64,000 bases of DNA from Chloroflexi bacterium UBA4736 (GCA_002404015.1 DHIW01000004.1:31284-95283), one strand, 5' to 3'; positions 1-12,682 are shown, counted from the stretch's first letter. Translations and numbers: made by a program. Notes: a model not told the origin generated them from the letters alone.

Positions 1-153
1 CCCTTCCCGGACGGGGTCGAGGAGGGCTTGCGGGCGGGCGTCACGGCGGTCATCCAGCCCGGCGGCTCCGTCAAGGACCCCGAGGTGATCGCCGCCGCCG
101 ACGCCGCGGGCGCCGCCATGGTCCTGACGGGGGAGCGACATTTCAAGCACTGA
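1..153 (+). CDS. purH: Bifunctional purine biosynthesis protein PurH, 3' end only
   Basis: The window opens inside a reading frame whose last 50 codons match the C-terminus of PurH, the AICAR formyltransferase/IMP cyclohydrolase of de novo purine synthesis. The visible motifs are [15 protein letters not shown], then [13 protein letters not shown] and the ending TGERHFKH, which is the usual PurH terminus. The 5' part lies outside the window. The next gene, pdxH, appears to start inside this gene's last codons. The call is firm because the C-terminal motif is highly characteristic. Confidence 0.9.
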   Translation, partial: PFPDGVEEGLRAGVTAVIQPGGSVKDPEVIAAADAAGAAMVLTGERHFKH

Positions 154-751
154 CACGCCTCTCGACGAGGTCGAGGCCGACCGCGACCCCATCGCCCAGT
201 TCGACCGCTGGTACACCGAAGCGCAGGTTGCAGCCGAGGCGCAGCCCAACGCCATGGCGCTGGCGACCGCCGCCACCGACGGCCGCCCGGCGGTCCGCAT
301 GGTCCTCCTCAACGGATTCGACGCGACTGGTTTCGTCTTCTTCACCAACCAGGAGAGCGCCAAGGCCGCCGACCTGGCGGCCAACCCGCGGGCCGCGCTC
401 GCGTTTCACTGGCCGGGGCTGCATCGCCAGGTCCGAATCTCGGGTACGGTGGCCCGGGTGCCCCGCGCCGAGTCCGAGGCCTACTGGTCCAGCCGGCCCT
501 ACGGCAGCCGGATCTCGGCCTCGGCCTCGGCCCAGAGCCGGGTGATCTCCGCCCGGTCGGTGCTCGAAGAGGAGGTCAGGCGGCTGGAGGCCGAGCATCC
601 CGAGTCGCCCCCGCTGCCCGGCTTCTGGGGGGGCTACCGGCTGGCCGCCTACGCGATCGAGTTCTGGCAGGGCCGGCCCAACCGCCTCCACGACCGCCTC
701 CTCTACACGCGCGAGGGGGACGGATGGCGCAGGGAGCGGCTGGCCCCGTGA
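140..751 (+). CDS. pdxH: Pyridoxamine 5'-phosphate oxidase, apparent AUU start
   Basis: This FMN enzyme oxidises PNP or PMP to pyridoxal phosphate. The frame shows the family's order of motifs: [86 protein letters not shown] and the ending RRERLAP. The first ATG, at 254, would cut off conserved N-terminal sequence. An in-frame stop at 125 limits the extension, and no ATG, GTG or TTG occurs between 128 and 254. An ATT at 140 lies 4 bases after GGGGGAG (129-135) and would give 203 residues, the normal length, overlapping purH by 14 bases. The start codon is therefore inferred, while the function is secure. It complements pdxS/pdxT at 32053-33552. Confidence 0.88.
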   Translation: MSSTDTPLDEVEADRDPIAQFDRWYTEAQVAAEAQPNAMALATAATDGRPAVRMVLLNGFDATGFVFFTNQESAKAADLAANPRAALAFHWPGLHRQVRISGTVARVPRAESEAYWSSRPYGSRISASASAQSRVISARSVLEEEVRRLEAEHPESPPLPGFWGGYRLAAYAIEFWQGRPNRLHDRLLYTREGDGWRRERLAP

Positions 752-783
752 GCCGGTTCCCGGGCGAGCGGCCCGAAGACCAC

Positions 784-954
784 ATGAAGAAATTGGCCCG
801 TTCCAACGCCAAGGTCACCTGTGGCTCCTGCCGCCAATTCGACGGCCTGGCCTGGTGCAACCGCTGGAACTTCCACACTGACTCCGACTCGCCGATCTGC
901 GACCAGTACCGACCCCAGCCCGAGAGCCTAGATGACGTCCCTCCGCCTAAGTAG
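784..954 (+). CDS. Small four-cysteine (zinc-ribbon-like) protein
   Basis: This is a 56-residue basic protein beginning MKKLARSNAKV. It has cysteines in a C-x2-C ... C ... C arrangement (TCGSC, AWCNRW, PICDQY), which suggests a small structural metal site. It follows pdxH directly. A GTG at 748 overlapping the pdxH stop would add 12 residues, but these look non-conserved and the ATG at 784 begins the part that looks folded. Its last 27 bases overlap tail to tail with the ABC permease on the other strand. I cannot name the family; a role in metal or nucleic-acid binding is only a guess. Confidence 0.6.
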   Translation: MKKLARSNAKVTCGSCRQFDGLAWCNRWNFHTDSDSPICDQYRPQPESLDDVPPPK

Positions 955-1776
955 GAAGCCGGCCACCGCCACGAACACGACGCAGTAGACGGCCAGCACG
1001 ATCGAGGCCTGGGCGGCGCTCACCAGGGGCTCCGGGTTGGAAATCCGGCCGATGCGAACCTGGCCGAACGACTGGATCAGGGCGTTGGCGTTGGGTCCGG
1101 GCAGCGGCTTCATGATGAAGTTCAGCGATTTCGAGCTGCCCACGACCGCGGTGATGATGCTCTCGATGATCAGGAGGTAGACGAGCCCGAGCCCGACCGC
1201 GAGGGCGGATTGCTTGAAGATGACGGCCAGGAAGAGGCCCATCGACGCCCACATGGCGAAGATCAGCCAGGTCGCGCCGACCGCCTTGGCGAAGTCGGTC
1301 ATGCTCGGCCAGCTCGACTGGACACCGTCGATCGCCCCGAATAGCGCGGCGCAGGCGGCGGCCACCAGGAAGAAGACCACGGTCAGGATCAGCATCAACA
1401 GGCCCAGGACCACGATCTTGGCGAGCCAGGTGACCAGGCGGCCGGGGCGCTGCGTGAAGACCGTCTTGTAGGTCCCCCAGCCGAAGTCGCTGCCGGCCAT
1501 CAGGACGCCCAGGATGAGGCAGATGGCGCCGCCGATCTGGGCGCCGCCGCTGAGCGCGTTCTGGATCACGTGCTGGGGATAGAGGACGACCTTGAAGTCG
1601 GATGGCTTGGCGCCGGCCGGCAGGCCCTGGGCGAAGCCCTGGGGCGGGTGCGTGAAGATGAACCAGCTCAGGACATAGCCGAGGAGGACCAGCGCCACCA
1701 GGAGCACGCTGAAGAGCACCCAGACGGCCGGCCGCTTGCGCATCTTCAGCCATTCCGCCCGGAACGACCCGATCAC
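928..1776 (-). CDS. ABC-2 type transporter permease
   Basis: This is a 282-residue integral membrane protein starting with GTG at 1776, which overlaps the stop of the ATPase gene by the GTGA arrangement, so the two are translationally coupled. The N-terminus (SFRAEWLKMRKRPAVW) is the usual cytoplasmic lead-in of ABC-2 permeases. It is followed by about six hydrophobic segments, beginning with VLFSVLLVALVLLGYVL and ending near IVLAVYCVVFVAVAGF, then the basic tail LLRRRDV. With the ATPase it should form an exporter of unknown substrate. Confidence 0.85.
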   Translation of the reverse strand: MIGSFRAEWLKMRKRPAVWVLFSVLLVALVLLGYVLSWFIFTHPPQGFAQGLPAGAKPSDFKVVLYPQHVIQNALSGGAQIGGAICLILGVLMAGSDFGWGTYKTVFTQRPGRLVTWLAKIVVLGLLMLILTVVFFLVAAACAALFGAIDGVQSSWPSMTDFAKAVGATWLIFAMWASMGLFLAVIFKQSALAVGLGLVYLLIIESIITAVVGSSKSLNFIMKPLPGPNANALIQSFGQVRIGRISNPEPLVSAAQASIVLAVYCVVFVAVAGFLLRRRDVI

Positions 1777-2681
1777 AAGCCCGCCTCCTCGCCCGTCAGG
1801 TGCAGGAAGACCTCTTCCAGTGAGAGCGCGTTGGGCCGCAGCTCGCTGACGTCGACCCCGGCCTGGACCAGAGCGCGATTGATCTCCGCCGCCCGTCCCG
1901 GCTCGGTTTTCAGGTTGAAGGCACCATCGCTGTCGCTCACTTGGGCCGCGCCCAGCAGCTGCTCGAGCGTGGCGCGAGCCTTGTCCTCGGGCGTCGCCCG
2001 GACCAGGACGCCGACCTCGCCGCGCAGCTCGGCGATTGTGCCCTCGGCCACCAGCCGCCCCGATTGGATGACGCCGATCCGGTCGCATATCTGCTCGACC
2101 TCGTTCAGCAGGTGGCTGGAGATGAGTACGGTGCGGTCACCCTGGCCGAGGTCGCGGATCAGCTTGCGCATGTCCACCATGCCGGCCGGGTCGAGGCCGT
2201 TGGTCGGCTCGTCGAGGATCAGCAGGTCGGGCTCCTTGATGAGGGTGGCGGCGACTCCCAGCCGCTGCTTCATGCCCAGCGAGTAGGTCGAGAACTTGTC
2301 CTTCGCCCTCGGCGTCAGCTCGACCTGGTCGAGGGCGGCCTCGACGCGGCTGAGGGGTACCTCGCAGTAGTGAGCCATGACGACCAGGTTGTCGCGGCCT
2401 GAGAGGTACGGATAAAAGGCGGGCGACTCCACGATGGCGCCCACTTTGGCCAGGCCGGCCGAGTCGCCCGGCGGGCGCCCGACCACTGTGGCCGCGCCTG
2501 AGGTGGGGCGGATCAGGCCCAGCAGCATCCGCAGGGTCGTCGTCTTGCCGGCGCCGTTGGGTCCGAGGAAGCCATAGACCTCCCCGCGTCGAACCTGGAG
2601 GTCCAGGTTGTCCACGGCCAGGATGGAGGCCCCGTAGCGCTTCGTCAGTCCGTGGGTGTCGACGAGCAGTTCGCTGGCCAT
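1773..2681 (-). CDS. ABC transporter ATP-binding protein (drug/lipid exporter type)
   Basis: This 302-residue ATPase shows Walker A GPNGAGKTTT, signature SLGMKQRLG, Walker B LLILDEPTNGLDP and the switch-region ISSHLL. The C-terminal extension (about residues 215-300) is typical of CcmA/DrrA-type exporter ATPases. I chose the ATG at 2681 (MASELLVDTHGL); an in-frame TTG at 2699 would add six residues. It is co-transcribed with the permease immediately downstream. The structured repeat at 2707-2844 forms the presumed 5' untranslated region. Confidence 0.9.
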   Translation of the reverse strand: MASELLVDTHGLTKRYGASILAVDNLDLQVRRGEVYGFLGPNGAGKTTTLRMLLGLIRPTSGAATVVGRPPGDSAGLAKVGAIVESPAFYPYLSGRDNLVVMAHYCEVPLSRVEAALDQVELTPRAKDKFSTYSLGMKQRLGVAATLIKEPDLLILDEPTNGLDPAGMVDMRKLIRDLGQGDRTVLISSHLLNEVEQICDRIGVIQSGRLVAEGTIAELRGEVGVLVRATPEDKARATLEQLLGAAQVSDSDGAFNLKTEPGRAAEINRALVQAGVDVSELRPNALSLEEVFLHLTGEEAGL

Positions 2682-2706
2682 CCGGCGAACAATAAACAAA
2701 TCAGCA

Positions 2707-2844
2707 GGCTGGGGAAGAACCTCGCGGTTCCTCCCCAGTACCCTTCCTCCCTTTGGAGGACTTATGGCGCTGGTGCGCGTTTTGTATTCGGGACTCAGAC
2801 AGCCTGGCGGAGCCAGGCTTTCCCGCCCTGTCGGCTCTTTTTAT
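2707..2844 (-). repeat. Structured intergenic repeat family 1, copy A
   Basis: This copy reads on the minus strand and fills the gap between the TPR gene's stop codon and the ABC ATPase start. It has three hairpins. One is GCCTGGC/GCCAGGC with a 3-base loop (2802-2818). One is TCCTCC/GGAGGA with a 4-base loop (2745-2760). One is a 13-base-pair arm pair at 2709-2738 closed by a GCGA loop on the minus strand. The same order occurs in copies at 3988, 21015 and 27768. Confidence 0.85.
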
Positions 2845-3978
2845 TTAGGTGTGGACCAGGAAGTACGCGGCTGCTCGTTCGGCTTCGCCGCCTATCTCGG
2901 GGCCTCCTAGAGCTAGCGCCTGGTCTGCGAACTGGGCGGCGTCCTCGGTGTGGCGGGCCCGGTCCGCGATCACGGCCAGCCCGGCCAGCCAGAGCGCCGC
3001 CAGCCGGCGACCGCTGGTCGCGGTGTGCGCCGGAACGGCGCCCACGATGCGCTCCCGGCCGGCCGCCCGGTCTCCGCCCAGGTAGTCCGCGACACCGAAC
3101 ATGAGCTCGACGGAGCCGGCGAGCTCGGAGTCGTTCAGCTGGTTGGCGGCGGCTCCCGCTCGCATCAGCGCTACTCGCGCACCTTCCAGGTCCCCAGACC
3201 GCAGGGCGAGGCGGGCGTCGAGCAGCGCCGTCAGGCCGAGGACGCCCGGTGTCCGGGCCCCGACCGCCTTGGCTTCGCGGTTCAGCCGGCCGGCCTCCCC
3301 GAAGCGCTGGGCCAGGTAGTCGACCCAGGCCAGGTTGTAGAGCGCACTGGCCCGGTGGGTCTTGGACTCGGCCGCCTCAAGGGCCTGGGCAAACCTGGCC
3401 CGGGCCTCATCGCCGCGCCGGAGGTCGATCAGGCAGGCGCCGAGGTCCATCAAGGTGACGAGCAGCTGCTCGCGATCGGGCTCCGTGCCGAGCAGCTCGA
3501 GCACCTCCCGGAAGCCGGCTTCGGCCGCCACCGCGTCGCCGGCCCTCATCGCGGCCAGTGCCGACGCGGTCAGGGCCGCCCGCTGGGCGCTCCGGTTACC
3601 CCTGGCCTGGAACAGCTGGGCGGCCGCATGGTAGTGCTGGTGGGCCGTGAGCTCATCTCCGGCGTGGCTCGCTCGAGACCCCAGCCCAACCTCGCGCCGC
3701 CCCTGCCGCTCGCCCAGCACCTGGCGGATCCAGAGCCCGCACGTGTAGACGGTGAGCCCGATCAGGCCCAGGCCGCAGACTGCGGCGAGCGCGTCCGCGG
3801 CCGCCGGCAGGCCGCCCTGGAGAAACGTGAAGTTGACGGCCGCGGTGCCGACCACCGCCAGTCCGATCGCCACCCCGACGAACACCCACCGCCGCGCCCG
3901 CAAAGCGTGGGAGCCAGTGGCAGACACCCAGACAGCAACGCAAAGAACAAGAGCCGCCCAAGCGTAGTCAGCAGCCAC
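2845..3978 (-). CDS. Membrane-anchored TPR-repeat protein
   Basis: This protein has 377 residues and starts with GTG at 3978. The first ~90 residues contain three hydrophobic segments (around AWAALVLCVAVWV, WVFVGVAIGLAVVGTAA and AAVCGLGLIGLTVYTCG). A soluble alanine- and arginine-rich helical region follows, with repeating ~34-residue TPR-like units such as HYHAAAQLFQARGNRSA, AAEAGFREVLELLG, ARARFAQALEAAE and ALYNLAWVDYLAQRFGEA. TPR proteins are usually protein-interaction scaffolds, and no enzymatic domain is visible. It is divergent from the pyrimidine operon. The specific role is unknown. Confidence 0.75.
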   Translation of the reverse strand: MAADYAWAALVLCVAVWVSATGSHALRARRWVFVGVAIGLAVVGTAAVNFTFLQGGLPAAADALAAVCGLGLIGLTVYTCGLWIRQVLGERQGRREVGLGSRASHAGDELTAHQHYHAAAQLFQARGNRSAQRAALTASALAAMRAGDAVAAEAGFREVLELLGTEPDREQLLVTLMDLGACLIDLRRGDEARARFAQALEAAESKTHRASALYNLAWVDYLAQRFGEAGRLNREAKAVGARTPGVLGLTALLDARLALRSGDLEGARVALMRAGAAANQLNDSELAGSVELMFGVADYLGGDRAAGRERIVGAVPAHTATSGRRLAALWLAGLAVIADRARHTEDAAQFADQALALGGPEIGGEAERAAAYFLVHT

Positions 3979-3987
3979 CGTCAGCCT

Positions 3988-4126
3988 CTAAAAACAGCAA
4001 AGACGCGGCGGGAAGGCCTGGCTCCGCCAGGCTGTCTGGGTCCTGAATACGAGACGCGCACCAACTTGTAAGTCCTCCAAAGGGAGGTAGGGTACTCGGG
4101 AGGAACCGCAGGTTCTTCCCCAGCCG
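3988..4126 (+). repeat. Structured intergenic repeat family 1, copy B
   Basis: This plus-strand copy lies between the divergent TPR gene and the pyr operon. It begins with an A-rich stretch (TAAAAACAGC), then hairpin GCCTGGC-TCC-GCCAGGC (4016-4032), the TCCTCC/GGAGG hairpin (4073-4087) and the GGGAGGAACC/GGTTCTTCCC hairpin with GCA loop (4097-4119). It ends about 30 bases before the PyrR-binding element, so it would sit in the leader of the pyr mRNA if the promoter is upstream of it. Confidence 0.85.
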
Positions 4127-4150
4127 TAAGCGCTGATAGACTACGCGCGG

Positions 4151-4196
4151 CAGTCCTTTAAGTCCGGTCCCGAGAGGCCGGGAAGGGGGTTTTTTC
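4151..4196 (+). promoter_or_regulatory. PyrR-binding RNA hairpin in the pyr operon leader
   Basis: The sequence GGTCCCGAGAGGCC at 4166-4179 matches the known PyrR recognition loop (consensus roughly AGUCC-N-GAGAGG-CU). It is presented on a stem made by CCGG (4164-4167) and CCGG (4178-4181). It is followed at once by AAGGGGG (the pyrB ribosome-binding site) and six T's before the ATG. A PyrR-UMP complex could stabilise the hairpin and either terminate transcription or hide the ribosome-binding site. The closeness to the start codon favours translational control. The pyrR gene itself is second in the operon. Confidence 0.82.
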
Positions 4197-5123
4197 ATGG
4201 CCGTCGGGCAGCGTCTACAGCACGTCGTGGAGTCGCAACAGTTCTCGCGGGAGCTCCTGGAAGAGATCTTCGCCAGGGCCGGCGAGATGCGATCCGACCC
4301 TCACCGAGCCTCCGGCCGCCTCCAGGGTCGGGTGATGACAGCCCTCTTCTACGAGCCCTCGACGCGCACCCGCCTCTCCTTCGAGTCGGCCATGCTCCGG
4401 CTGGGCGGGCGGACCATGGGCACCGACAACGCCCGCGAGTTCTCGAGCGCCGCCAAGGGGGAGACGCTGGAGGACTCGATCCGGATCGTCTCCGGCTACT
4501 CGGACGTGATCGTCCTGCGCCACTCCGAGGAGGGCGCGGCCCGCCGGGCGGCCGCGGTCAGCGACGTACCGGTCATCAACGCCGGCGACGGCAAGGGCCA
4601 GCACCCTACCCAGGCCTTGCTCGACATGTACACGATCAAGGACGAGCTGGGCCACATCGACGGGGTCAAGGTCGCCATGGTCGGCGACCTCGGCAACGGG
4701 CGCACCGTGCGCTCGCTCGCGTATCTGCTGTCCAAGTACAAGGACGTCGAGGTCGTGTTCGTCGCGCCGTCCCAGGTGGCGATGCGGCAGGACATCAAGG
4801 ACCACCTGGACGAGCACGGCGTGCGCTGGAGCGAGGAAGCCGACCTGGAGCGCGTGCTCCCGGGGGTGGACGTGGTCTACCAGACGCGCATCCAGAAGGA
4901 GCGCTTCACCGACGAGGCCGATTACCAGGCGGTCAAGGGCATCTATCGGATCGACCCGGCGGCGATGGCCCGCTTCAACCCCAACGGCATCCTGATGCAC
5001 CCGCTGCCGCGGGTGGATGAGATCGACCCGGCGGTGGACTCCGACCCCCGTTCGGCTTATTTCCGGCAGGCGCGCAACGGCGTGCCGATCCGCATGGCCG
5101 TGCTGGACATGGTCCTGTCGTGA
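4197..5123 (+). CDS. pyrB: Aspartate carbamoyltransferase catalytic subunit
   Basis: This enzyme joins carbamoyl phosphate and aspartate to give N-carbamoyl-aspartate, the committed step of UMP synthesis. The 308-residue protein has the carbamoyl-phosphate loop FYEPSTRTRLSFE (about residue 50), HPTQALLDMYT (about 135) and HPLPRVDEID (about 267). It is of normal length. The ATG at 4197 follows the ribosome-binding site AAGGGGG. It is the first gene of the pyr operon and overlaps pyrR by 4 bases. Confidence 0.96.
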   Translation: MAVGQRLQHVVESQQFSRELLEEIFARAGEMRSDPHRASGRLQGRVMTALFYEPSTRTRLSFESAMLRLGGRTMGTDNAREFSSAAKGETLEDSIRIVSGYSDVIVLRHSEEGAARRAAAVSDVPVINAGDGKGQHPTQALLDMYTIKDELGHIDGVKVAMVGDLGNGRTVRSLAYLLSKYKDVEVVFVAPSQVAMRQDIKDHLDEHGVRWSEEADLERVLPGVDVVYQTRIQKERFTDEADYQAVKGIYRIDPAAMARFNPNGILMHPLPRVDEIDPAVDSDPRSAYFRQARNGVPIRMAVLDMVLS

Positions 5124-5657
5124 GCGTGGCCCATCGCCTGAAGGCCACCGTGATGGACGCCGAGGCGATGCGCAGGTCGCTGTCCCGGATCGCCCACGAG
5201 ATCGTGGAGCGGAACCGAGGCGTCGGGGACGTGGTGCTGGTGGGCGTGGTCTCCCGAGGCGACGTGATCGCGCGCCGGCTGGCGGAGAAGCTGGGCGAGC
5301 TGGAGGGGGTCCAGGTGCCGGTCGGAGCGATCGACGCCAGCGCCCACCGCGACGACGCCCACCAGCGGGTCGTGGACGCCGCGCGCCCGGTCTCCGACGT
5401 GCCCGACATCAACGACCGGAACGTGGTCCTGGTGGACGACGTGATCTACAACGGCCGGACCGCCCGGGCCGCCATGGACGCCCTGATGGAGTTCGGGCGG
5501 CCGCGCTCGATCCAGCTGGCGGTGCTCATCGACCGCGGCCACCGCCAGCTCCCGATCCGGCCCGACTACGTGGGCAAGAACGTGCCCACCTCCGACTCGG
5601 AGCGGGTCAAGGTCTGCCTGCTGGACCACGACGGCCTGGACGCAGCGGTGATCCTGG

Positions 5658-5665
<8 letters not shown>
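5120..5665 (+). CDS. pyrR: Bifunctional pyr operon regulator / uracil phosphoribosyltransferase
   Basis: PyrR binds pyr mRNA hairpins in the presence of UMP and often has weak uracil phosphoribosyltransferase activity. The 181-residue protein has the phosphoribosyltransferase signature [17 protein letters not shown] (about residues 102-118), [14 protein letters not shown], and the C-terminal [14 protein letters not shown]. It starts with GTG at 5120 inside the pyrB stop (GTGA). Its presence as gene two, directly behind a matching RNA hairpin, supports autogenous control of the operon. Confidence 0.95.
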
Positions 5666-9972
<4,307 letters not shown>

Positions 9973-9980
<8 letters not shown>

Positions 9981-10734
9981 GCTGACGGCGGACGTGGCCG
10001 CGGTCCGGGCCATCGGTGCGTCATTCCTGGTGGTCGGTTTTGACGCGCCGGCCATCGCTCATGACGCACGAGCGGGACAGTTCGTGAACCTGCTGCTGCG
10101 GCCGGGCCCTCTGCTCCGGCGGCCTTTCTCGGTGTACCGGGTCGTGGGCGACCTGGTCGAGGTGATCTACCGCCCAGTCGGGGCAGGCACCCACCAGATG
10201 GCAGAGCTCCGGATCGGCGACCGGGTCTCGGTGCTGGGGCCGCTCGGCCGCGGCTTCGAGTTCCGCGAGGAGTGGGCGGAGGTGGCGCTGGTGTCGGGCG
10301 GGCTGGGCGTGGCGCCGATGCCCCTGGCCGCCCGCGACGCCGCCGCCAACGGCCTGCGCGTGCACTGGGTCCATGGCGCCCGCACGGCGGCCGAGCTGTG
10401 CGAGGAGTGGTCGGGCGACGAGGTCGTGTACGCCACCGACGATGGCTCGCGCGGAGTGCACGGCTCAGTGGTCAGCGCCATCCCGGCCGGGGTGCAGGCG
10501 GTCCTCGCCTGCGGGCCCAACGCAATGCTGGCGGCGGTGGCGCAGCGCTTCGCGGCGGCCCAGGTCGCGCTCGAGACGTACATGGGCTGCGGCACTGGCG
10601 TGTGCCTTGGCTGCGCGGTGCCGCGCACATCGGGCGTCTACGACCGGGCTTGCAGCGAGGGCCCCGTCTATCCCGCTGGGACGATCGACTGGGAGGCGCT
10701 GCCCTCCCGCCTCCACTACGAGGCAGCTGGATGA
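9973..10734 (+). CDS. pyrK: Dihydroorotate dehydrogenase B, electron-transfer subunit
   Basis: PyrK carries FAD and a [2Fe-2S] cluster and passes electrons from PyrD to NAD+. The 253-residue protein has the FAD-binding RPFSVYR (about residue 49), [14 protein letters not shown] in the NAD domain, [11 protein letters not shown], and the cluster ligands C206, C211, C214 ([10 protein letters not shown]) and C227 ([11 protein letters not shown]). It starts at TTG 9973, overlapping the end of carAB. It pairs with the following pyrD, whose start overlaps its stop. Confidence 0.95.
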
Positions 10735-11627
10735 ATGTGGGCCGCGTCGAGCTGAAGGGGCCGGTCCTGGCCGCCTCCGGCACGTTCGGCTACGGCACCG
10801 AGGTCCCCCTGCTGGAGCGGCAGGCGTTGGGCGGGATGGTTTGCAAGGGCATCTTCCTGAAGCCGAGGCTGGGCACCCCGCCGCCGCGCATCGTTGAGAC
10901 GCCGGCCGGCCTGCTGAACGCGATCGGCCTCCAGGGCCCCGGGGTGGAGGCGCTCATCCGCGACTACACGCCGCAGTGGGCCGGCTGGGAGTTCCCGGTC
11001 CTGGCCAACATCAACGGCGAGACGGTCGAGGAGTACGGCGAGCTGGCCACCCGGCTGGATGGCGTGCCCGGCGTCGCCGGGTTGGAGGTCAACATCTCCT
11101 GCCCCAACGTCTCGCAGGGCGGGATGCTCTTCGGCAACAACCCGCACTCGGCGGCCGCGGTGACCGAGGCGGTGCGGCTGCGCACCTCGCTCCCGGTCTG
11201 GGTCAAGCTCACCCCGGCTGTCTCCGACATCGGTGCCATCGCCCGCGCGGTCGAGGACGCCGGCGCCGACGCCCTCTGCGCGGTCAACACGTTCGTCGGG
11301 ATGTCTATCGACCTCCACACCCTGAAGCCGCGCCTGGCCTTCCGGACGGGCGGCCTTTCGGGGCCCGCGATCCGCCCGATGGCCGTGCACCTGGCCCACC
11401 AGGCGGCGCGAGCCGTGCGGATCCCTGTGATCGGGATCGGGGGGATCGCCAGCGCTGAAGATGCGCTGGAGTTCCTGGTCGCCGGCTGTGCCGCCGTCCA
11501 AGTCGGCACCGCCACCTTCGTCAGCGGCTCGGCCGTGAAGTCGGTGGCCGAGGGCATCGCCGCCTTCCTGGCCGCCCGGGGCTACCGCTCGCTGAGCGAG
11601 CTGCCCCGCTACCTGCCCCGGGACTGA
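10731..11627 (+). CDS. pyrD: Dihydroorotate dehydrogenase B, catalytic subunit
   Basis: This FMN enzyme oxidises dihydroorotate to orotate. The 298-residue protein has the class 1 features ASGTFGYGTE, NAIGLQGPG, NINGETVEEY, the active-site cysteine C124 in NISCPNVSQGG, KLTPAVSDI and the FMN phosphate site GIGGIASAEDA. Cysteine at the active site and the adjacent pyrK mark it as class 1B (NAD-dependent). It starts with ATG inside the pyrK stop (ATGA). It is the last gene of the operon here; pyrC, pyrE and pyrF are not in this window. Confidence 0.96.
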   Translation: MNVGRVELKGPVLAASGTFGYGTEVPLLERQALGGMVCKGIFLKPRLGTPPPRIVETPAGLLNAIGLQGPGVEALIRDYTPQWAGWEFPVLANINGETVEEYGELATRLDGVPGVAGLEVNISCPNVSQGGMLFGNNPHSAAAVTEAVRLRTSLPVWVKLTPAVSDIGAIARAVEDAGADALCAVNTFVGMSIDLHTLKPRLAFRTGGLSGPAIRPMAVHLAHQAARAVRIPVIGIGGIASAEDALEFLVAGCAAVQVGTATFVSGSAVKSVAEGIAAFLAARGYRSLSELPRYLPRD

Positions 11628-11899
11628 GGAGCCGGCGCCAGCATCAGGTTGTCCACGTAGCACCAGAGCCAGGACTCGCCTGGCTGGAAGGACTGGATCA
11701 CCGGGTGGCCGGTCTGGTGGAAGTGGGCGGTGGCGTGCCGGCCTGGTGAGGAGTCGCAGCAGCCGATGTGCCCGCAGGACAGGCAGCGTCGGAGGTGGAC
11801 CCAGGACTGGCCGGCCGCCAGGCATTCCTCGCAGCCGTCAGGCGTGCGCGCCGGCGGGTCGCCGACGGTGGCGACGTGGGGACAGCCAGACTCGGGCAC
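11609..11899 (-). CDS. UBP-type zinc finger protein
   Basis: This 96-residue protein consists almost entirely of a ZnF-UBP domain. Candidate zinc ligands are the cysteines in SGCPH and DGCEECLAAG, the pair in LRRCLSCGHIGCCD, and the histidines in RHATAHFHQTGHPVIQSF. The WLWCYVD strand follows near the C-terminus. Small stand-alone UBP-finger proteins are widespread in actinobacteria and relatives, and their role is not settled. Its 3' end overlaps the pyrD 3' end by 19 bases. Confidence 0.85.
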   Translation of the reverse strand: MPESGCPHVATVGDPPARTPDGCEECLAAGQSWVHLRRCLSCGHIGCCDSSPGRHATAHFHQTGHPVIQSFQPGESWLWCYVDNLMLAPAPQSRGR

Positions 11900-11914
11900 C
11901 TTGTCTGCAACCGG

Positions 11915-12503
11915 CTAGCGGTCAAGCCTCTTCCGCACGTGGGTGAAATGCTCGCTCGCCCCGATCACTTCGAGCCCGGCAGCGCGATACATCTTGAGCG
12001 CGCCGTGGTAGGCGATCGCCTCGGGCTTGAGCTGTGGGTGATCCTTCCGGACCTCCGTGGCCGGATAGGCGTCCACGTACGCGCAGCCCAGCTCCCGGAG
12101 TCGCGAGCAGGCCGCATCGAGAAGCCCTTGCCGCCACGCCCCGGCGCCGCATGTCCGGGCGCACCACGAAGCAGACGACGTTGCCGGCCGTGTCCTCGGC
12201 GGGGATCTCCTCGTCGTCGAGGCGGGGCAGGTGCGGCTTCCGGTCGGCGTGGACCCAGCCCACCACCTGGCGGTCCAGATAGGCGAGCACGCCGTTCGTG
12301 CGGCCCTGGTCGATCAGAGCCGCCTTGGCGGCCCGGTTCTCGGGCCCCTTGCGCTCGCCCCAGGCCTCCTGGGAGCAGTTGATGTTGTAGAAGAAGCAGT
12401 AGCACGTCGACCAGTGGGGGTTGTCCGTGAAAGCGTCCGAGTCGAAGTAGGCCAGGAAGTCCTCGCGGGTGTCCTCGCCGAGAGGCCTGAACGAGAGGTT
12501 CAG
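11915..12503 (-). pseudogene. GNAT acetyltransferase with a +1 frameshift
   Basis: Read on the minus strand, the frame gives LSFRPLGEDTREDFLAYFD, then TDNPHWSTCYCFFYN, VGWVHADRK, and VVCFVVRPDMRRRGVAAR, the acetyl-CoA motif. After this the reading frame is lost. The matching C-terminal half (LLDAACSRLRELGCAYVDAY, then AIAYHGALKMYRAAGLEVIG and HFTHVRKRLDR) is in another frame. Removing one G from the GGG at 12125-12127 restores a single ~195-codon protein. Either the gene is recently broken or the base is a sequencing error. No ATG, GTG or TTG sits where the protein should start. CTG at 12503 overlaps the upstream stop (CTGA), and ATC at 12509 has GGAG 6 bases before it. Confidence 0.75.
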
Positions 12504-12682
12504 CGAGATCGCCGGCTCCGAGGCGCCCTCGGCGCCGACCGGGCCAGCTTCTTGATCTCCGCCCAGCCCGCGGACATGCGGGCGAGCTCCTTCGTCAGGC
12601 GCTCGTTCTGGGTGCGCAGGGCCTTGTTAGCCTTGGCCAGCCGAGCCACCGCCTCGACCGTCTCCGCCAGGAGCTGTTCCAT
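12500..12682 (-). CDS. Small coiled-coil protein
   Basis: This 60-residue protein (MEQLLAETVEAVARLAKANK...) has a heptad-like run of leucines, alanines and charged residues over residues 1-40, and ends in a basic tail (SAPRAPRSRRSR). The ATG at 12682 has GAGGT shortly before it; a GTG at 12724 would add 14 residues. Its stop overlaps the presumed start of the acetyltransferase, suggesting coupling. A coiled-coil with a basic tail could dimerise and bind nucleic acid, but that is a guess. Confidence 0.6.
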   Translation of the reverse strand: MEQLLAETVEAVARLAKANKALRTQNERLTKELARMSAGWAEIKKLARSAPRAPRSRRSR

